Source: Desulfovibrio desulfuricans
Lineage (GTDB): Bacteria; Desulfobacterota; Desulfovibrionia; Desulfovibrionales; Desulfovibrionaceae
NCBI RefSeq assembly: GCF_004801255.1
Contig: NZ_CP036295.1
Location: forward strand, 1,686,001 to 1,750,000
Reading direction: 5' to 3'
DNA length: 64,000 bases
A model generated the notes under the pieces. It saw only the letters and a program-made list of their open reading frames with translations. It ran no database searches and had not been told where the DNA came from. Shown here piece by piece: positions 54,311 through 62,779 of this stretch (position 1 is the stretch's first letter; each line of letters starts with the position of its first letter). A program made the position numbers and the translations under genes.

Positions 54311-54346
54311 GTCCTGCGGCGGTTTTTGGCGCAACCGCCGCAGGAC
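54311..54346. repeat. Perfect 14-bp hairpin between fixX and the MBL hydrolase gene
   Basis: GTCCTGCGGCGGTT/AACCGCCGCAGGAC with an 8-base loop. No T-tract follows on either strand. It probably stabilises or separates the upstream fix message from the downstream ligase and hydrolase genes. Confidence 0.65.
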
Positions 54347-54372
54347 GGTTCCATGGCATTACGCGTACGGGC

Positions 54373-54657
54373 CTAGCCGTAGCGAAACTCGACCCCCATG
54401 GTTCCTTGCGGGTATTCCCACTTGGAAAGCACCGTGTTGCCAGCCACTATGCGGCAGGTGCCGCACTCAAGGCAGCCAGCGTAGTCAAAATGAAAACCGC
54501 CGTTGTCGTCGCGTTTGTACAGGCCCGCCGGACAGGCTTTTTCGAGCTTGGCAAACTCCCTGGGGTCGGGGTTGTCCACAAGAGTGATGTGGGCATTGCC
54601 CTCATCCACAAAAAACTTGTCCACGCCCAGCTTCATATCGACATTGACTGTGCTCAT
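54373..54657 (-). CDS. fixX: FixX-like ferredoxin partner of FixC
   Basis: A 94-residue ferredoxin-like protein of the FixX/YdiT family. The N-terminus NVDMKLGVDKFFVDEGNAHI is typical; KACPAGLYKRDDNGGFHFDY and GCLECGTCRIV hold the cluster cysteines. It forms the Fe-S part of the ETF:quinone oxidoreductase with FixC. The start overlaps the fixC stop by four bases. Confidence 0.92.
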   Translation of the reverse strand: MSTVNVDMKLGVDKFFVDEGNAHITLVDNPDPREFAKLEKACPAGLYKRDDNGGFHFDYAGCLECGTCRIVAGNTVLSKWEYPQGTMGVEFRYG

Positions 54658-55940
54658 AGCGACCTCATGACGTTGATGCCGTCTTTCAGCAGGTTGAGCA
54701 GGCCCACATTTTTGGCCCGTCCCCACAATTTGTTGCGCAACGGCGCAGAAGGGCCGTTGACGTTAAACATGTCCGCCATTATTCCGGCCGCCATATCGGG
54801 GTAGGCGGAAAAGATACGGTTGTTGTCAAGGGTGTGGGGGAGATTGCGGTAGAGCTTCAGGTCTTTGAGCACAAAGCTGTCTTCCAGGGCCTGCCTGTAA
54901 CCGCCAAAACCGGCAGCGCTGAAGTCGTCGTGCTGTTTGGCTGCGATGACGGCCTGCGCTGCAGCCTCGCCCGAAGCGATGGCCAGATCCATGCCGCGCA
55001 CCGTGTAGCCCACATTAAGGCACAGGCCCGCAGCATCGCCCGCCAGCAGCACGCCGTCGCGCACCAGATCGGGCACCATGGCGTAGCCGCCTTCGGGCAC
55101 TACATGGGCCGAGTATTCGACCAGCTTACCGCCTTCAAGCAGAGGAGCCACAGCGGGATGACTGCGAAAGTCCTCGAGCATCTGCGGTACGGATTTGCCA
55201 ACCTTGTCCATGTTGTGCAGGCCAAAAACAACGCCCAGGGAAACGCTGGAGGCGTTGGTGTACAAAAAGCCGCCGCCCATGTAGCCGCCGGAAGGCATAC
55301 CGGCAAAGAGCCACGCTGTGCCCTCGTTGCCGGTGCAGGCAAAACGGTCGGCCATCTGCTGGGGGGTGAACTCCAGCACTTCCTTGACGCCCACCGCGCA
55401 GGTGTGGGTGTTGACGGCCCTGACCATGCCCAGCTGCGTGCCAAGCAGCGAATTGACGCCGTCTGCCAGGATGACCGCACGGGCCTCCAGCGTTTCGTCG
55501 CCGGCGCGAACGCCGCAGACCTTGCCGTCGCGAACCAGCAGTTCGTCCACGCGCACGCCAGGCACCAGCTGCGCGCCTGCCTCTTCGGCCTTGCTGCACA
55601 GCCACTGGTCAAAAGACGTGCGTAATACCGTATATGAACGGGAGGCAGCGACCTGCGACCGGGGAGCCGCATATTCCACCGTAACCGCGTCGGTTTCGTT
55701 GAGCATGGAAATGCGCTCGCGGGTTACTACCCTTTCCACGGGCGCTTCTTCCGCAAAACCGGGCAGCAGCTTTTCAAGGCTGTGGGCGTACAGCCGCCCG
55801 CCGGTCATGTTTTTGGCGCCCGCAAAATTGCCGCGCTCAATGAGCAGCGTGTCCAGTCCGGCACGTGCTGCCACCAGCGCCGCAGTGCTGCCCGCCGGGC
55901 CTGCGCCTACTACGATGAGGTCAACTTGATCTTCAGACAT
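54654..55940 (-). CDS. fixC: FixC-like ETF:quinone oxidoreductase flavoprotein
   Basis: A 428-residue flavoprotein of the FixC/YdiS/CaiX-associated family. The N-terminal FAD motif is VDLIVVGAGPAGSTAALVAARAG, followed by IERGNFAGAKNMTGGRLYAH. GVLLAGDAAGLCLNVGYTVRGMD is the second FAD motif with the membrane-contact helix region nearby. With FixX it carries electrons between the ETF and the menaquinone pool at the membrane. It is translationally coupled to fixX and lies 58 bases after etfA. Homologues in E. coli are ydiS and fixC. Confidence 0.93.
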   Translation of the reverse strand: MSEDQVDLIVVGAGPAGSTAALVAARAGLDTLLIERGNFAGAKNMTGGRLYAHSLEKLLPGFAEEAPVERVVTRERISMLNETDAVTVEYAAPRSQVAASRSYTVLRTSFDQWLCSKAEEAGAQLVPGVRVDELLVRDGKVCGVRAGDETLEARAVILADGVNSLLGTQLGMVRAVNTHTCAVGVKEVLEFTPQQMADRFACTGNEGTAWLFAGMPSGGYMGGGFLYTNASSVSLGVVFGLHNMDKVGKSVPQMLEDFRSHPAVAPLLEGGKLVEYSAHVVPEGGYAMVPDLVRDGVLLAGDAAGLCLNVGYTVRGMDLAIASGEAAAQAVIAAKQHDDFSAAGFGGYRQALEDSFVLKDLKLYRNLPHTLDNNRIFSAYPDMAAGIMADMFNVNGPSAPLRNKLWGRAKNVGLLNLLKDGINVMRSL

Positions 55941-55998
55941 ATTCTACCTGCTTGTCTTGACCGATGTCTGCGCATCACGCGCAGGGGTCGGGCCCCGG

Positions 55999-56925
55999 TC
56001 AGTTTTTCAGTGCCTTGGTCAGAGCGGGAAGGACCTTGTACAGGTCGCCAACAATGCCGTAGTCGGCAAACTTGAAGATGGCGGCGTTTTTGTCCTTGTT
56101 TATGGCAACGATGGTTTTGCAGTCGCGCGCGCCCACCATGTGCTGGATCTGCCCGGAGATACCCACGGCAAGATACATGTCGGCCTTGACCATGGCGCCG
56201 GAAACACCCACGTAACGCTCGCGCTCCATCCACAGCTCGCCTTCGGCAATGGGACGGGAGCAGGCAAGCTCGGCGTCTATGGCAGAAGCCAGACTTTTTG
56301 CCAGAGACAGATCTTCCTGCCGGGCAAAACCACGGCCCACGGAAACTATGCGGCGGGCCTTGGCGATATCCACGCGGGCGCAGGCCTTGGGTTTTACTTC
56401 AACAAGAGTTATGCGGGCGGCAGGCTCCACAAAGCCAAGCTCCACAGTTTCGCCCTGGCCGCCGGTGGCTGCGGCAGGCTCAAAAACGCCGCCGCCCACC
56501 GTCATGATGGTCACGTCCGACAGGCTCTGCCGTCTGCCCACGGCCAGACCGCCGTAAACCATGTGGGCGAGGCTGCCGTCTTCTTCGACGCCCATGACGT
56601 CGTTGACAACAGCGGCCTTGAGCAGTGCGCCAAGCTTGGCGGCCATGGCCTTGCCGCGCCGGTCATTGGGCAGCAGCACAACGCTCTTGCCCGCCGCCTT
56701 GATGGCGGCCGCCATGGAAGGCGCGTAATCTTCAAATATATAGCCCGATTTTGCGGGCAGCAGGCAAAGACGGCCCGCGCCCTGAGCAAAAACGTCTCCC
56801 GCCTCTGCGGCGCTGCCGACAAACACGGCGCAAACCGTGTCGGCAAGGCTTGCCGCGCCAGGGATAAGGTCTGCAAAACGGGCGGGTTTGGCGCAGATCA
56901 CAAATGCATTGGGTGCCTTGTTCAT
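55999..56925 (-). CDS. etfA: Electron transfer flavoprotein alpha subunit (FixB/YdiR-like)
   Basis: A 308-residue ETF alpha. The C-terminal FAD-binding domain is clear: RIVSVGRGFARQEDLSLAKS, GVSGAMVKADMYLAVGISGQ (the GISGxIQH loop) and TIVAINKDKNAAIFKFADYG. No bifurcation-specific ferredoxin domain is attached. AGGAGG lies seven bases before the ATG at 56925. It works with EtfB to accept electrons from, or give them to, the acyl-CoA dehydrogenase of this operon. Confidence 0.94.
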   Translation of the reverse strand: MNKAPNAFVICAKPARFADLIPGAASLADTVCAVFVGSAAEAGDVFAQGAGRLCLLPAKSGYIFEDYAPSMAAAIKAAGKSVVLLPNDRRGKAMAAKLGALLKAAVVNDVMGVEEDGSLAHMVYGGLAVGRRQSLSDVTIMTVGGGVFEPAAATGGQGETVELGFVEPAARITLVEVKPKACARVDIAKARRIVSVGRGFARQEDLSLAKSLASAIDAELACSRPIAEGELWMERERYVGVSGAMVKADMYLAVGISGQIQHMVGARDCKTIVAINKDKNAAIFKFADYGIVGDLYKVLPALTKALKN

Positions 56926-57068
56926 GAAATTGCCTCCTAACTGGCTGGCATGTTTGCGGGGGCTTGCCGCACGGCGACAATGCAATCCCCCACCGGTTTC
57001 ATCGCGGCGCGTCGAGGTGCGCCGCCTGGCCGCCCAATAAGGAGGAGGCCAGTTTCCGGGTACTGTAC

Positions 57069-57836
57069 TTAGCGTTGCAGGGCCTTGCGCACATTTTCCA
57101 CAAATGCGGCAACCTGCTCTTCCGAATCGCCTTCAACAACGTTGTGCAGGCGGTCGGCCTGTTCGGGCGCAAGCACAGACAGCATGCTGGCCACACCATG
57201 CAGATCGGCGCCGAGATCCTCGCACGAGACTGCGTTGGCGGGCTTTTTGCCGGCGGCCAGAATTGCCTTCATGGTGGGGATTTTGGGTACATTGATGTCG
57301 CTGGTGAGGCTGAGCACGGCGGGCAGAGGTATGCGCAGCACTTCGGTTTCGTCCTCAAGGGCGCGCTCGACCAGCAGCGCGCCCTGCTCGCGGGCGATGG
57401 ACTGCACAACGTTGATATTGGCCGCGCCCAGCTTTTCACCCAGCAGAATGCCCACCTGCTGGGCGTACAGATCGCCGGAGCCTTCGCCGCACAGCACAAG
57501 GTCAAAACCGATTTTCTGGATGGCGGCGGCCAGAATCTGGGCGGTTACATCGGGCAGGGCTCCGGCCAGGCTGTCATCAGACACCAGCTCCAGACGCGCC
57601 GGACCGCGCGAAAGGATGTCCTTGCAGATTTTTGAATTGGAAAGATTTTTTGCAGGCCCGGCGCTCAGGGCCACAACTTCGTCGCCCTCGCCTGCCAGGC
57701 ACATGGCGGCTTCGATGGCATTAAGATCGTACTGGCTGATCTTGAGCGCGGCCTTTCCCGTGTCCACGGACCTGTCGGCGTTGACGACGATATCCTGTTC
57801 CTCAGGCACAATTTTGCAGCAAACGATAATTTTCAT
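57069..57836 (-). CDS. etfB: Electron transfer flavoprotein beta subunit (FixA/YdiQ-like)
   Basis: A 255-residue ETF beta. The N-terminus MKIIVCCKIVPEEQDIVV, ISQYDLNAIEAAMCL and the nucleotide-binding GFDLVLCGEGSGDLYAQQVG are typical; LPAVLSLTSDINVPKIPTMK is the family signature region. Together with EtfA it forms the soluble electron shuttle of the operon. Whether it is of the bifurcating type (extra FAD in EtfB) cannot be decided by eye; the presence of FixC-FixX makes that worth testing. The ATG is 125 bases from the upstream dehydrogenase stop. Confidence 0.93.
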   Translation of the reverse strand: MKIIVCCKIVPEEQDIVVNADRSVDTGKAALKISQYDLNAIEAAMCLAGEGDEVVALSAGPAKNLSNSKICKDILSRGPARLELVSDDSLAGALPDVTAQILAAAIQKIGFDLVLCGEGSGDLYAQQVGILLGEKLGAANINVVQSIAREQGALLVERALEDETEVLRIPLPAVLSLTSDINVPKIPTMKAILAAGKKPANAVSCEDLGADLHGVASMLSVLAPEQADRLHNVVEGDSEEQVAAFVENVRKALQR

Positions 57837-57960
57837 GGTGTGCTCTCTTGGGTTCGGGGGTACGGCGCAGTGCAGCAGGCTGCAGTGTCTTGCGCGGCTT
57901 TTGGGCAATGGCGGGCGGCAGCGCTGGCGGCCGCCCCGGCGTTTTCAGTATAAAAAAGCC

Positions 57961-59106
57961 CTAGCCCTCATATTCTTTCAAAATCTGCCGGGCGGCGATG
58001 TAGACCATGATCTCGTCAGTGCCGCCAGCCATGCGGGTAATGCGCACGTCGCGCCAGAGGCGGGAGATGCGCACGTCTTCGGTGTAGCCAACCCCGCCCA
58101 TGACCTGCATGGCGGCATCAATGACTTCGCCAGCGGTTTTGGCGCAAAAGCGCTTGCACAGGGCGGAAGAAATACGCAACGTCTCGTTGTTGTCGTTCTG
58201 CCATGCCACTTTGCAGACAAAGTTGTGCATGTTCTCGATCTGTATGGCCATGTCCACGATCTTTTCCTGAATCATCTGGAACTGGCCGATGGACTGACCA
58301 AACTGCTGCCGCTGGTTGGCGTAGCGCACGGCGTCTTCGTATGCGCAGCGCGCCATGCCGCAGGCATAGGCGGCAATGACAAGGCGTTCGATTTCAAAAT
58401 TCTTCATCAAGTGGATGAAGCCGTAGCCTTCCTTGCCGACCATGGCGCTTTCTTCAAGCTCCACGTTGTCAAAGTACACTTCGCAGTTGCTGATCTGGTG
58501 CCAGCCGATCTTGACAAGGTCCTGAATTTTTACGCCGGGAGCCTGGGGATCAACCCACCACATGGTAAAGCAGCGCTTGGGATCCTTGGGCTCGGCGTCG
58601 CGGGCCAGCACAAGCATGTAGGGAAAGTCGCGCGCACCGGTGATAAAGGTCTTTTGCCCATTGAGGTACACCTTGCCGTTGCTGCGCGTGGCGGTGGTGG
58701 CAAGCAGATTGTTGTCCGAACCGGCCTGCGGTTCGGTAAACAGCAGAGAATAGGCCGGAATGCCCTTTTGGGCGCTCTCCACGGTTTTTTCCAGCTGATC
58801 CCTGCTGCCCCAGCTCACCATGTTGTGCACGCACAAGGCGTTGGTCAGCAGATAGCCAGTGCCGCCCATGCGGGCCAGCTCTTCAATGATCAGCATCTGG
58901 GTCAACATGTCAGCAGGGACGCCGTCAAACTCTTCGGGAACACCCAGCAGGGAAATGCCGTTTTCCGCCATGGCGGTCATAAATTCCACGGGAAAGCGGC
59001 GATCAAGGTCGCACTTGCGAAAATACTCGTCAGGAAAGTCGCGCTGCATCATTTCGCGCACGCTGGCGAGCAGCAGTTCCTGTTCTTCCGTAAGCCTGAA
59101 ATCCAT
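57961..59106 (-). CDS. Acyl-CoA dehydrogenase / enoyl-CoA reductase, YdiO/CaiA-like
   Basis: A 381-residue FAD flavoenzyme very close in pattern to E. coli YdiO and CaiA. Marks: MDFRLTEEQELLLASVREMM at the start, LLFTEPQAGSDNN (flavin site), KVYLNGQKTFITGARDFPYM, YANQRQQFGQSIGQFQMIQE, then DAAMQVMGGVGYTEDVRISR and RMAGGTDEIMVYIAARQIL. The usual catalytic Glu before GT near the C-terminus is Gly (AGGTDE); the Glu in NFEIERLVIAAY is in the position used by isovaleryl-CoA dehydrogenases. YdiO/CaiA homologues run in the reductive direction on enoyl-CoA. AGGAG precedes the ATG. It is the third gene of the operon. Confidence 0.92.
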   Translation of the reverse strand: MDFRLTEEQELLLASVREMMQRDFPDEYFRKCDLDRRFPVEFMTAMAENGISLLGVPEEFDGVPADMLTQMLIIEELARMGGTGYLLTNALCVHNMVSWGSRDQLEKTVESAQKGIPAYSLLFTEPQAGSDNNLLATTATRSNGKVYLNGQKTFITGARDFPYMLVLARDAEPKDPKRCFTMWWVDPQAPGVKIQDLVKIGWHQISNCEVYFDNVELEESAMVGKEGYGFIHLMKNFEIERLVIAAYACGMARCAYEDAVRYANQRQQFGQSIGQFQMIQEKIVDMAIQIENMHNFVCKVAWQNDNNETLRISSALCKRFCAKTAGEVIDAAMQVMGGVGYTEDVRISRLWRDVRITRMAGGTDEIMVYIAARQILKEYEG

Positions 59107-59164
59107 CTCAAACTCCTTTTCTGAAGGGCCGCACGCGTTGCCGTGCGGCCCTGGTTAATCTTGA

Positions 59165-60472
59165 TTACGCGTTGCGCGTACGGGCAACGGCCTCACCAAA
59201 GGGGGCCACCCGCACAAAGACGAGCATCAGCGCGCCAAGTACGGCTGTGCCCGCGCCAAAGCTGAGGGCAAAATCATAGCCGTACTTGTCCACCAGCACG
59301 CCTGTGACCGTGGGGGCAAGAATGCCGCCAATCGAGGCAAAGGTGGCCCAGATGCCAACGAGCTTGCCCGCATGGCGCTTGGAAAAAACGATGGGGATGG
59401 AATAGAACCCGCCCATGGTCAGGCAGAGAAAACCGTTGGAGGCCGAAACCAGCGCCGTGGCGGCCATGGTGCTGGAGGCAGTGGTGGCCAGATACAGCAG
59501 CGCGGCGGAGGCGATAAGGCCCACGCAGGGCAGAATCTTGCGGCCAATGTTGTCGCCAAAGTAAACGGCGCACTTGTCGGCCAGCAGACCGCCAATGGGG
59601 TACGTAAACATGGCGGCGACATAAGGCAGCATGGACGAAACAGCGCTGCCCGTAACGGAAAGGCCGCGCCCGTCGGCAAAGTACGTGGGCAGCCAGGTCA
59701 TAAAGAGGTAGAACAGAAAGTGCGTGCACAGGAAGGATATGGCGCCAAACCACACGGCGGGCTGGGCGTAGGCCTCCTTGGCGGTCAGCATCTGGTCCGG
59801 GTCATCGGCGGATACGGAGGCAGCCTGCGCAGCAGAAGCGGCGGCAGCGCCGTGAATGTAGTTGAGCTCCGAGCTGGAAATATTGGGGTCTTCAGCCGGT
59901 GACTGGTAGCCAAACTTGAGCCATATCAGCACCCAGATGGGCCCAAGAATCGAAAAGGCATAAAAGACCTTCTGCCAGCCCCAGGTATTGATGACCCAGG
60001 CAGCCAAGGGCATGGTCACGGCAAGACCGGCTGCCACGCCGATGAGCGAAACGCCCTGGGCCACCCCCGATTCCTTTTTGGGAACCCACTTGGCTATCAT
60101 GCTGGTCATGGATGGCAGGGCCACGCCCTGAGCCATACCGCAGCCAGCACGCACAACGATCATCAGCACCAGCGGCACGCCCAGAGGCAGCGGCGTGATA
60201 AAAACAAAGACGGACCAAAGCACGGCAGCCACGCACAGCACCCTGCCGCCGCCAAACTTGTCGGCCAGAACCCCGCCCAGCACCATGGTGCTGGCATACC
60301 CAAGAAAGAAGGCCGTAGAAACAAGACCAAATTCAGTTTTTGACCAGCCGTAGAAGGCGATCATGGAAGGCCCGGCCATGGAAACGCTGGCTCGGGCCAT
60401 ATAGAGCACCGTGTAACACAAAAAGAACAGGCCAAGTGTCCACCATCTTCTGTTACCGATTGCATCAGACAT
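59165..60472 (-). CDS. MFS transporter, anion:cation symporter type
   Basis: A 435-residue inner-membrane protein with 12 predicted helices and a cytoplasmic loop after helix 6 (about residues 208-235). The N-half has WWTLGLFFLCYTVLYMARAS and the A-type motif GGVLADKFGGGRVL; the C-half has GGLLADKCAVYFGDNIGRK. MASVSM...GWSKTEFGLVSTAFFLGYA is characteristic of the ACS family, which takes up organic anions (hexuronates, phthalate, tartrate) with protons or Na+. Here it is the probable importer for the carboxylate processed by the operon, or an exchanger with the reduced product. It differs from CaiT (BCCT family) of true carnitine operons. Confidence 0.9.
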   Translation of the reverse strand: MSDAIGNRRWWTLGLFFLCYTVLYMARASVSMAGPSMIAFYGWSKTEFGLVSTAFFLGYASTMVLGGVLADKFGGGRVLCVAAVLWSVFVFITPLPLGVPLVLMIVVRAGCGMAQGVALPSMTSMIAKWVPKKESGVAQGVSLIGVAAGLAVTMPLAAWVINTWGWQKVFYAFSILGPIWVLIWLKFGYQSPAEDPNISSSELNYIHGAAAASAAQAASVSADDPDQMLTAKEAYAQPAVWFGAISFLCTHFLFYLFMTWLPTYFADGRGLSVTGSAVSSMLPYVAAMFTYPIGGLLADKCAVYFGDNIGRKILPCVGLIASAALLYLATTASSTMAATALVSASNGFLCLTMGGFYSIPIVFSKRHAGKLVGIWATFASIGGILAPTVTGVLVDKYGYDFALSFGAGTAVLGALMLVFVRVAPFGEAVARTRNA

Positions 60473-60615
60473 AGTTATTTCCTTCGGCGCACGCCGCTGT
60501 GGCTATGAGGGTGCAGGGCAACACCGCTGCACCCGGTTTTCTTGTTGAAAAAACAGTATCAACCCGACTGGCGGGGTTTTATGTCCCACGCCAGAACCAT
60601 CGCCCGCCTAAAAAA

Positions 60616-61836
60616 CTAGCCGCAGATGATGGCCTTATCCTGCTGCATCTTGCCGATGTCGGCGTCGGGGTAGCCGCAGTCTTTGAGCACCGAGGCAGTA
60701 TCCGCACCAAGGCCACGGGCAATGACGGCGTCAGGGTCGCCCATGCTTTCAAATCGCACGGGGGTGGTGGTGATGACGCGTTCGTTGCCGCTGGGGTAGG
60801 TGACCTTGCGCAGGCCGTCGATGGCCCATGCCTGGGGATCATCAAGAATTTCGGAAGGCAGCGCGCCCTTTTCGCAGGGAACGTCATTTTCCTTAAAGAT
60901 CTTGAGCCATTCGGCCAGGGGCTTTTTGCCCATGGATTCGCCGATGATGCCGATGGCCTTGGACTGAGTTTTGCGGGCCAGCACATTGCCGATGGTGTTG
61001 ATGTCTTCATCTTCGAAGACGTCTTCGCGCCCAAAGAGGCCCATCATCTTGCGGAAATACACGTCGTAGTCGGGCACGCAGATTATCAGCCAGCGGTCAT
61101 CGCTGGTGCGGTAGGTATTGTTGAAGGGGTTTGCCACTTCCATGCGCGACTTGGGGTACGTGTTGCCGTACTGCGAGGACATGATGGGCACAGACATGGC
61201 CCAGAGTGCCTGATGAAAAAGCGAAGTGACCACGCGGTCGCCCTTGCCGGTCTTTTCGCGGGCATACAGGGCCGCGCAAATACCGGAGGCAAGGGTAAGG
61301 GCCACCTGATAATCGCCAAAGGCGTTTGGCTCGTTGATGGGCGAGGTTCCGCGTTCGTGGAATGACCCGAGGATACCGCCGCGCGCCACGTAGCAGGTCA
61401 CGTCATAACCGGCGGTATCCTTTTCGGGACCTTTGTCGCCATAGCCAAACATCTGGGCCATGACCAGGCGAGGGTATTTGTCTTTCAGGACGTCATAGCT
61501 GAGCCCCAGTTTGTCCAGAGCCTTCTGGCGAAAGCTGGTCACCAGCACATCGGCATTTTGCAGCATGCTGTGCAGGGCCTGCATGCCCCCGGCGTTCTTG
61601 AGATTGAGCGCCACAAATTTTTTGTTCAGGCTGGTCATATCAAAGGACAGATTTTCGTCTTCCATCAGGGGAATGTTGAAAACCGGCGCCTGGCGGCGGT
61701 AGGGATCGCCGTCAAACGATTCGACCTTCCACACCTCAGCCCCCCAGTCGGCCAGAACGCGCAGCGCAGCAGGCGCCGCCGCATAGGTAGCCAACTCCAC
61801 AACCCTGACGCCCTCCAACGGTTTGTGCCTTGTCAT
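60616..61836 (-). CDS. Class III CoA-transferase, FldA/CaiB-like
   Basis: A 406-residue family III acyl-CoA transferase that moves CoA between carboxylates through an aspartyl thioester. The N-terminus EGVRVVELATYAAAPAALRV and VWKVESFDGDPYRRQAP are typical. NLKNAGGMQALHSMLQNADV and LVMAQMFGYGDKGPEKDTAG lead to the expected catalytic Asp in GYD (TAGYDVTCYVARGG). The overall pattern recalls Clostridium sporogenes FldA (aryllactate/arylacrylate CoA transferase) more than CaiB. GGAGAG sits before the ATG at 61836; the ATG at 61848 overlaps that site and is less likely. It is the first gene of the operon. The substrate is unknown. Confidence 0.9.
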   Translation of the reverse strand: MTRHKPLEGVRVVELATYAAAPAALRVLADWGAEVWKVESFDGDPYRRQAPVFNIPLMEDENLSFDMTSLNKKFVALNLKNAGGMQALHSMLQNADVLVTSFRQKALDKLGLSYDVLKDKYPRLVMAQMFGYGDKGPEKDTAGYDVTCYVARGGILGSFHERGTSPINEPNAFGDYQVALTLASGICAALYAREKTGKGDRVVTSLFHQALWAMSVPIMSSQYGNTYPKSRMEVANPFNNTYRTSDDRWLIICVPDYDVYFRKMMGLFGREDVFEDEDINTIGNVLARKTQSKAIGIIGESMGKKPLAEWLKIFKENDVPCEKGALPSEILDDPQAWAIDGLRKVTYPSGNERVITTTPVRFESMGDPDAVIARGLGADTASVLKDCGYPDADIGKMQQDKAIICG

Positions 61837-62779
61837 TGAACTCTCCATGTCTACATTTGAATTTATTTTACTATCCGCAATACACAGTTAAACACCTGTC
61901 AAAGATTGCTTACATTAACTTCATTTACGTAAAAAAAGTCAAATTTATAATCTTCAACAATATGCCTGCAAACTTTTTGATATATGATCAATTTTTTTGT
62001 CTTCGTAATTTTTTTATATTAATTATTATATATAGTTACAAAAAAACAGCTGACCGAATGGCCAGCTGTATATTAATCCGTTTCAACAAACGATCAGTTA
62101 CTTTGATCAAAAATCCGAAGAATGTGAATTTTTTATCAAACAAAGGCGCTCAAGACCTTTCTCAACCCCGTTTTTTTTGGCCGCACGTTGCAATAATAAG
62201 TCAATTACCTTTTAACATGCTGTAAATTTTAATTATATTTTTTTAAAATGTGACAAATTTATTAAAACCTCCCCAACGGGCCCCACCGCCGATCTACATC
62301 CCTACATTAATATAGTGCTCTCCCCTGACGCGTTAAAAACATCCTCAATGGTTGAATAATCAACCAATTTGATTGCAAATGCGCCCATATGAACTTTTTT
62401 TCACGCAAAGACTTGCATGAACCTCTCATTTTTGCCCCCAGGGGGGCTTTTGTGAAATTTATTTCAAAAAAACCACTTTCTGCGGCAATCATTTTGATAA
62501 TCATCGCGCAACCAGCACGGCAACAATTTTACGATACATTCAATAACATACCATAATATTACAATAAAATATAACTTTTTGAGATGTATCCAGCTATTTT
62601 GATGCCGCACCTATAAAAATTTTCAATATCAATCGCCTGCCCATAATCAATTTGACCGAAAAAGATATTTTACTGATTATGTATTTCAGAAAAGTAAAGG
62701 TAAATATACACGGCTGCTCAAAGCAACATTGTATGTTTTTTTTCTAATCAACTGCAACAGTATGTTAAGGAGAAATGAA
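61837..62779. other. Long AT-rich divergent intergenic region
   Basis: 943 bases without a convincing gene separate the FldA-like operon from the divergent acyl-CoA dehydrogenase gene. A 131-codon plus-strand frame from 61830 is A/T-biased and resembles nothing. The region contains a bidirectional terminator-like hairpin and a dyad (separate entry). Both promoters must lie here. Confidence 0.45.
62429..62470. promoter_or_regulatory. Terminator-like hairpin followed by a CRP-like dyad
   Basis: TTTTT-GCCCC-cagg-GGGGC-TTTT (62429-62451) is a short GC stem with T-runs on both sides, so it can act on either strand. Directly next to it is TGAAAT-TT-ATTTCA (62453-62466), perfect in both arms and extending to TTTTGTGAAAT...ATTTCAAAA, similar to CRP/FNR-family sites. 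It lies about 310-350 bases upstream of the 62780 gene. Confidence 0.4.

Noticed and set aside
51570..61836. Calling the operon a carnitine (cai) operon
   Set aside because: No CaiT-type BCCT transporter and no CaiD hydratase are present; the transferase looks more FldA-like and the ligase more FadK-like.
51570..61836. Calling the operon a complete reductive aromatic (Fld) pathway
   Set aside because: The FldBC dehydratase and FldI activator are not in the window, so at most the last reductive step is supported.
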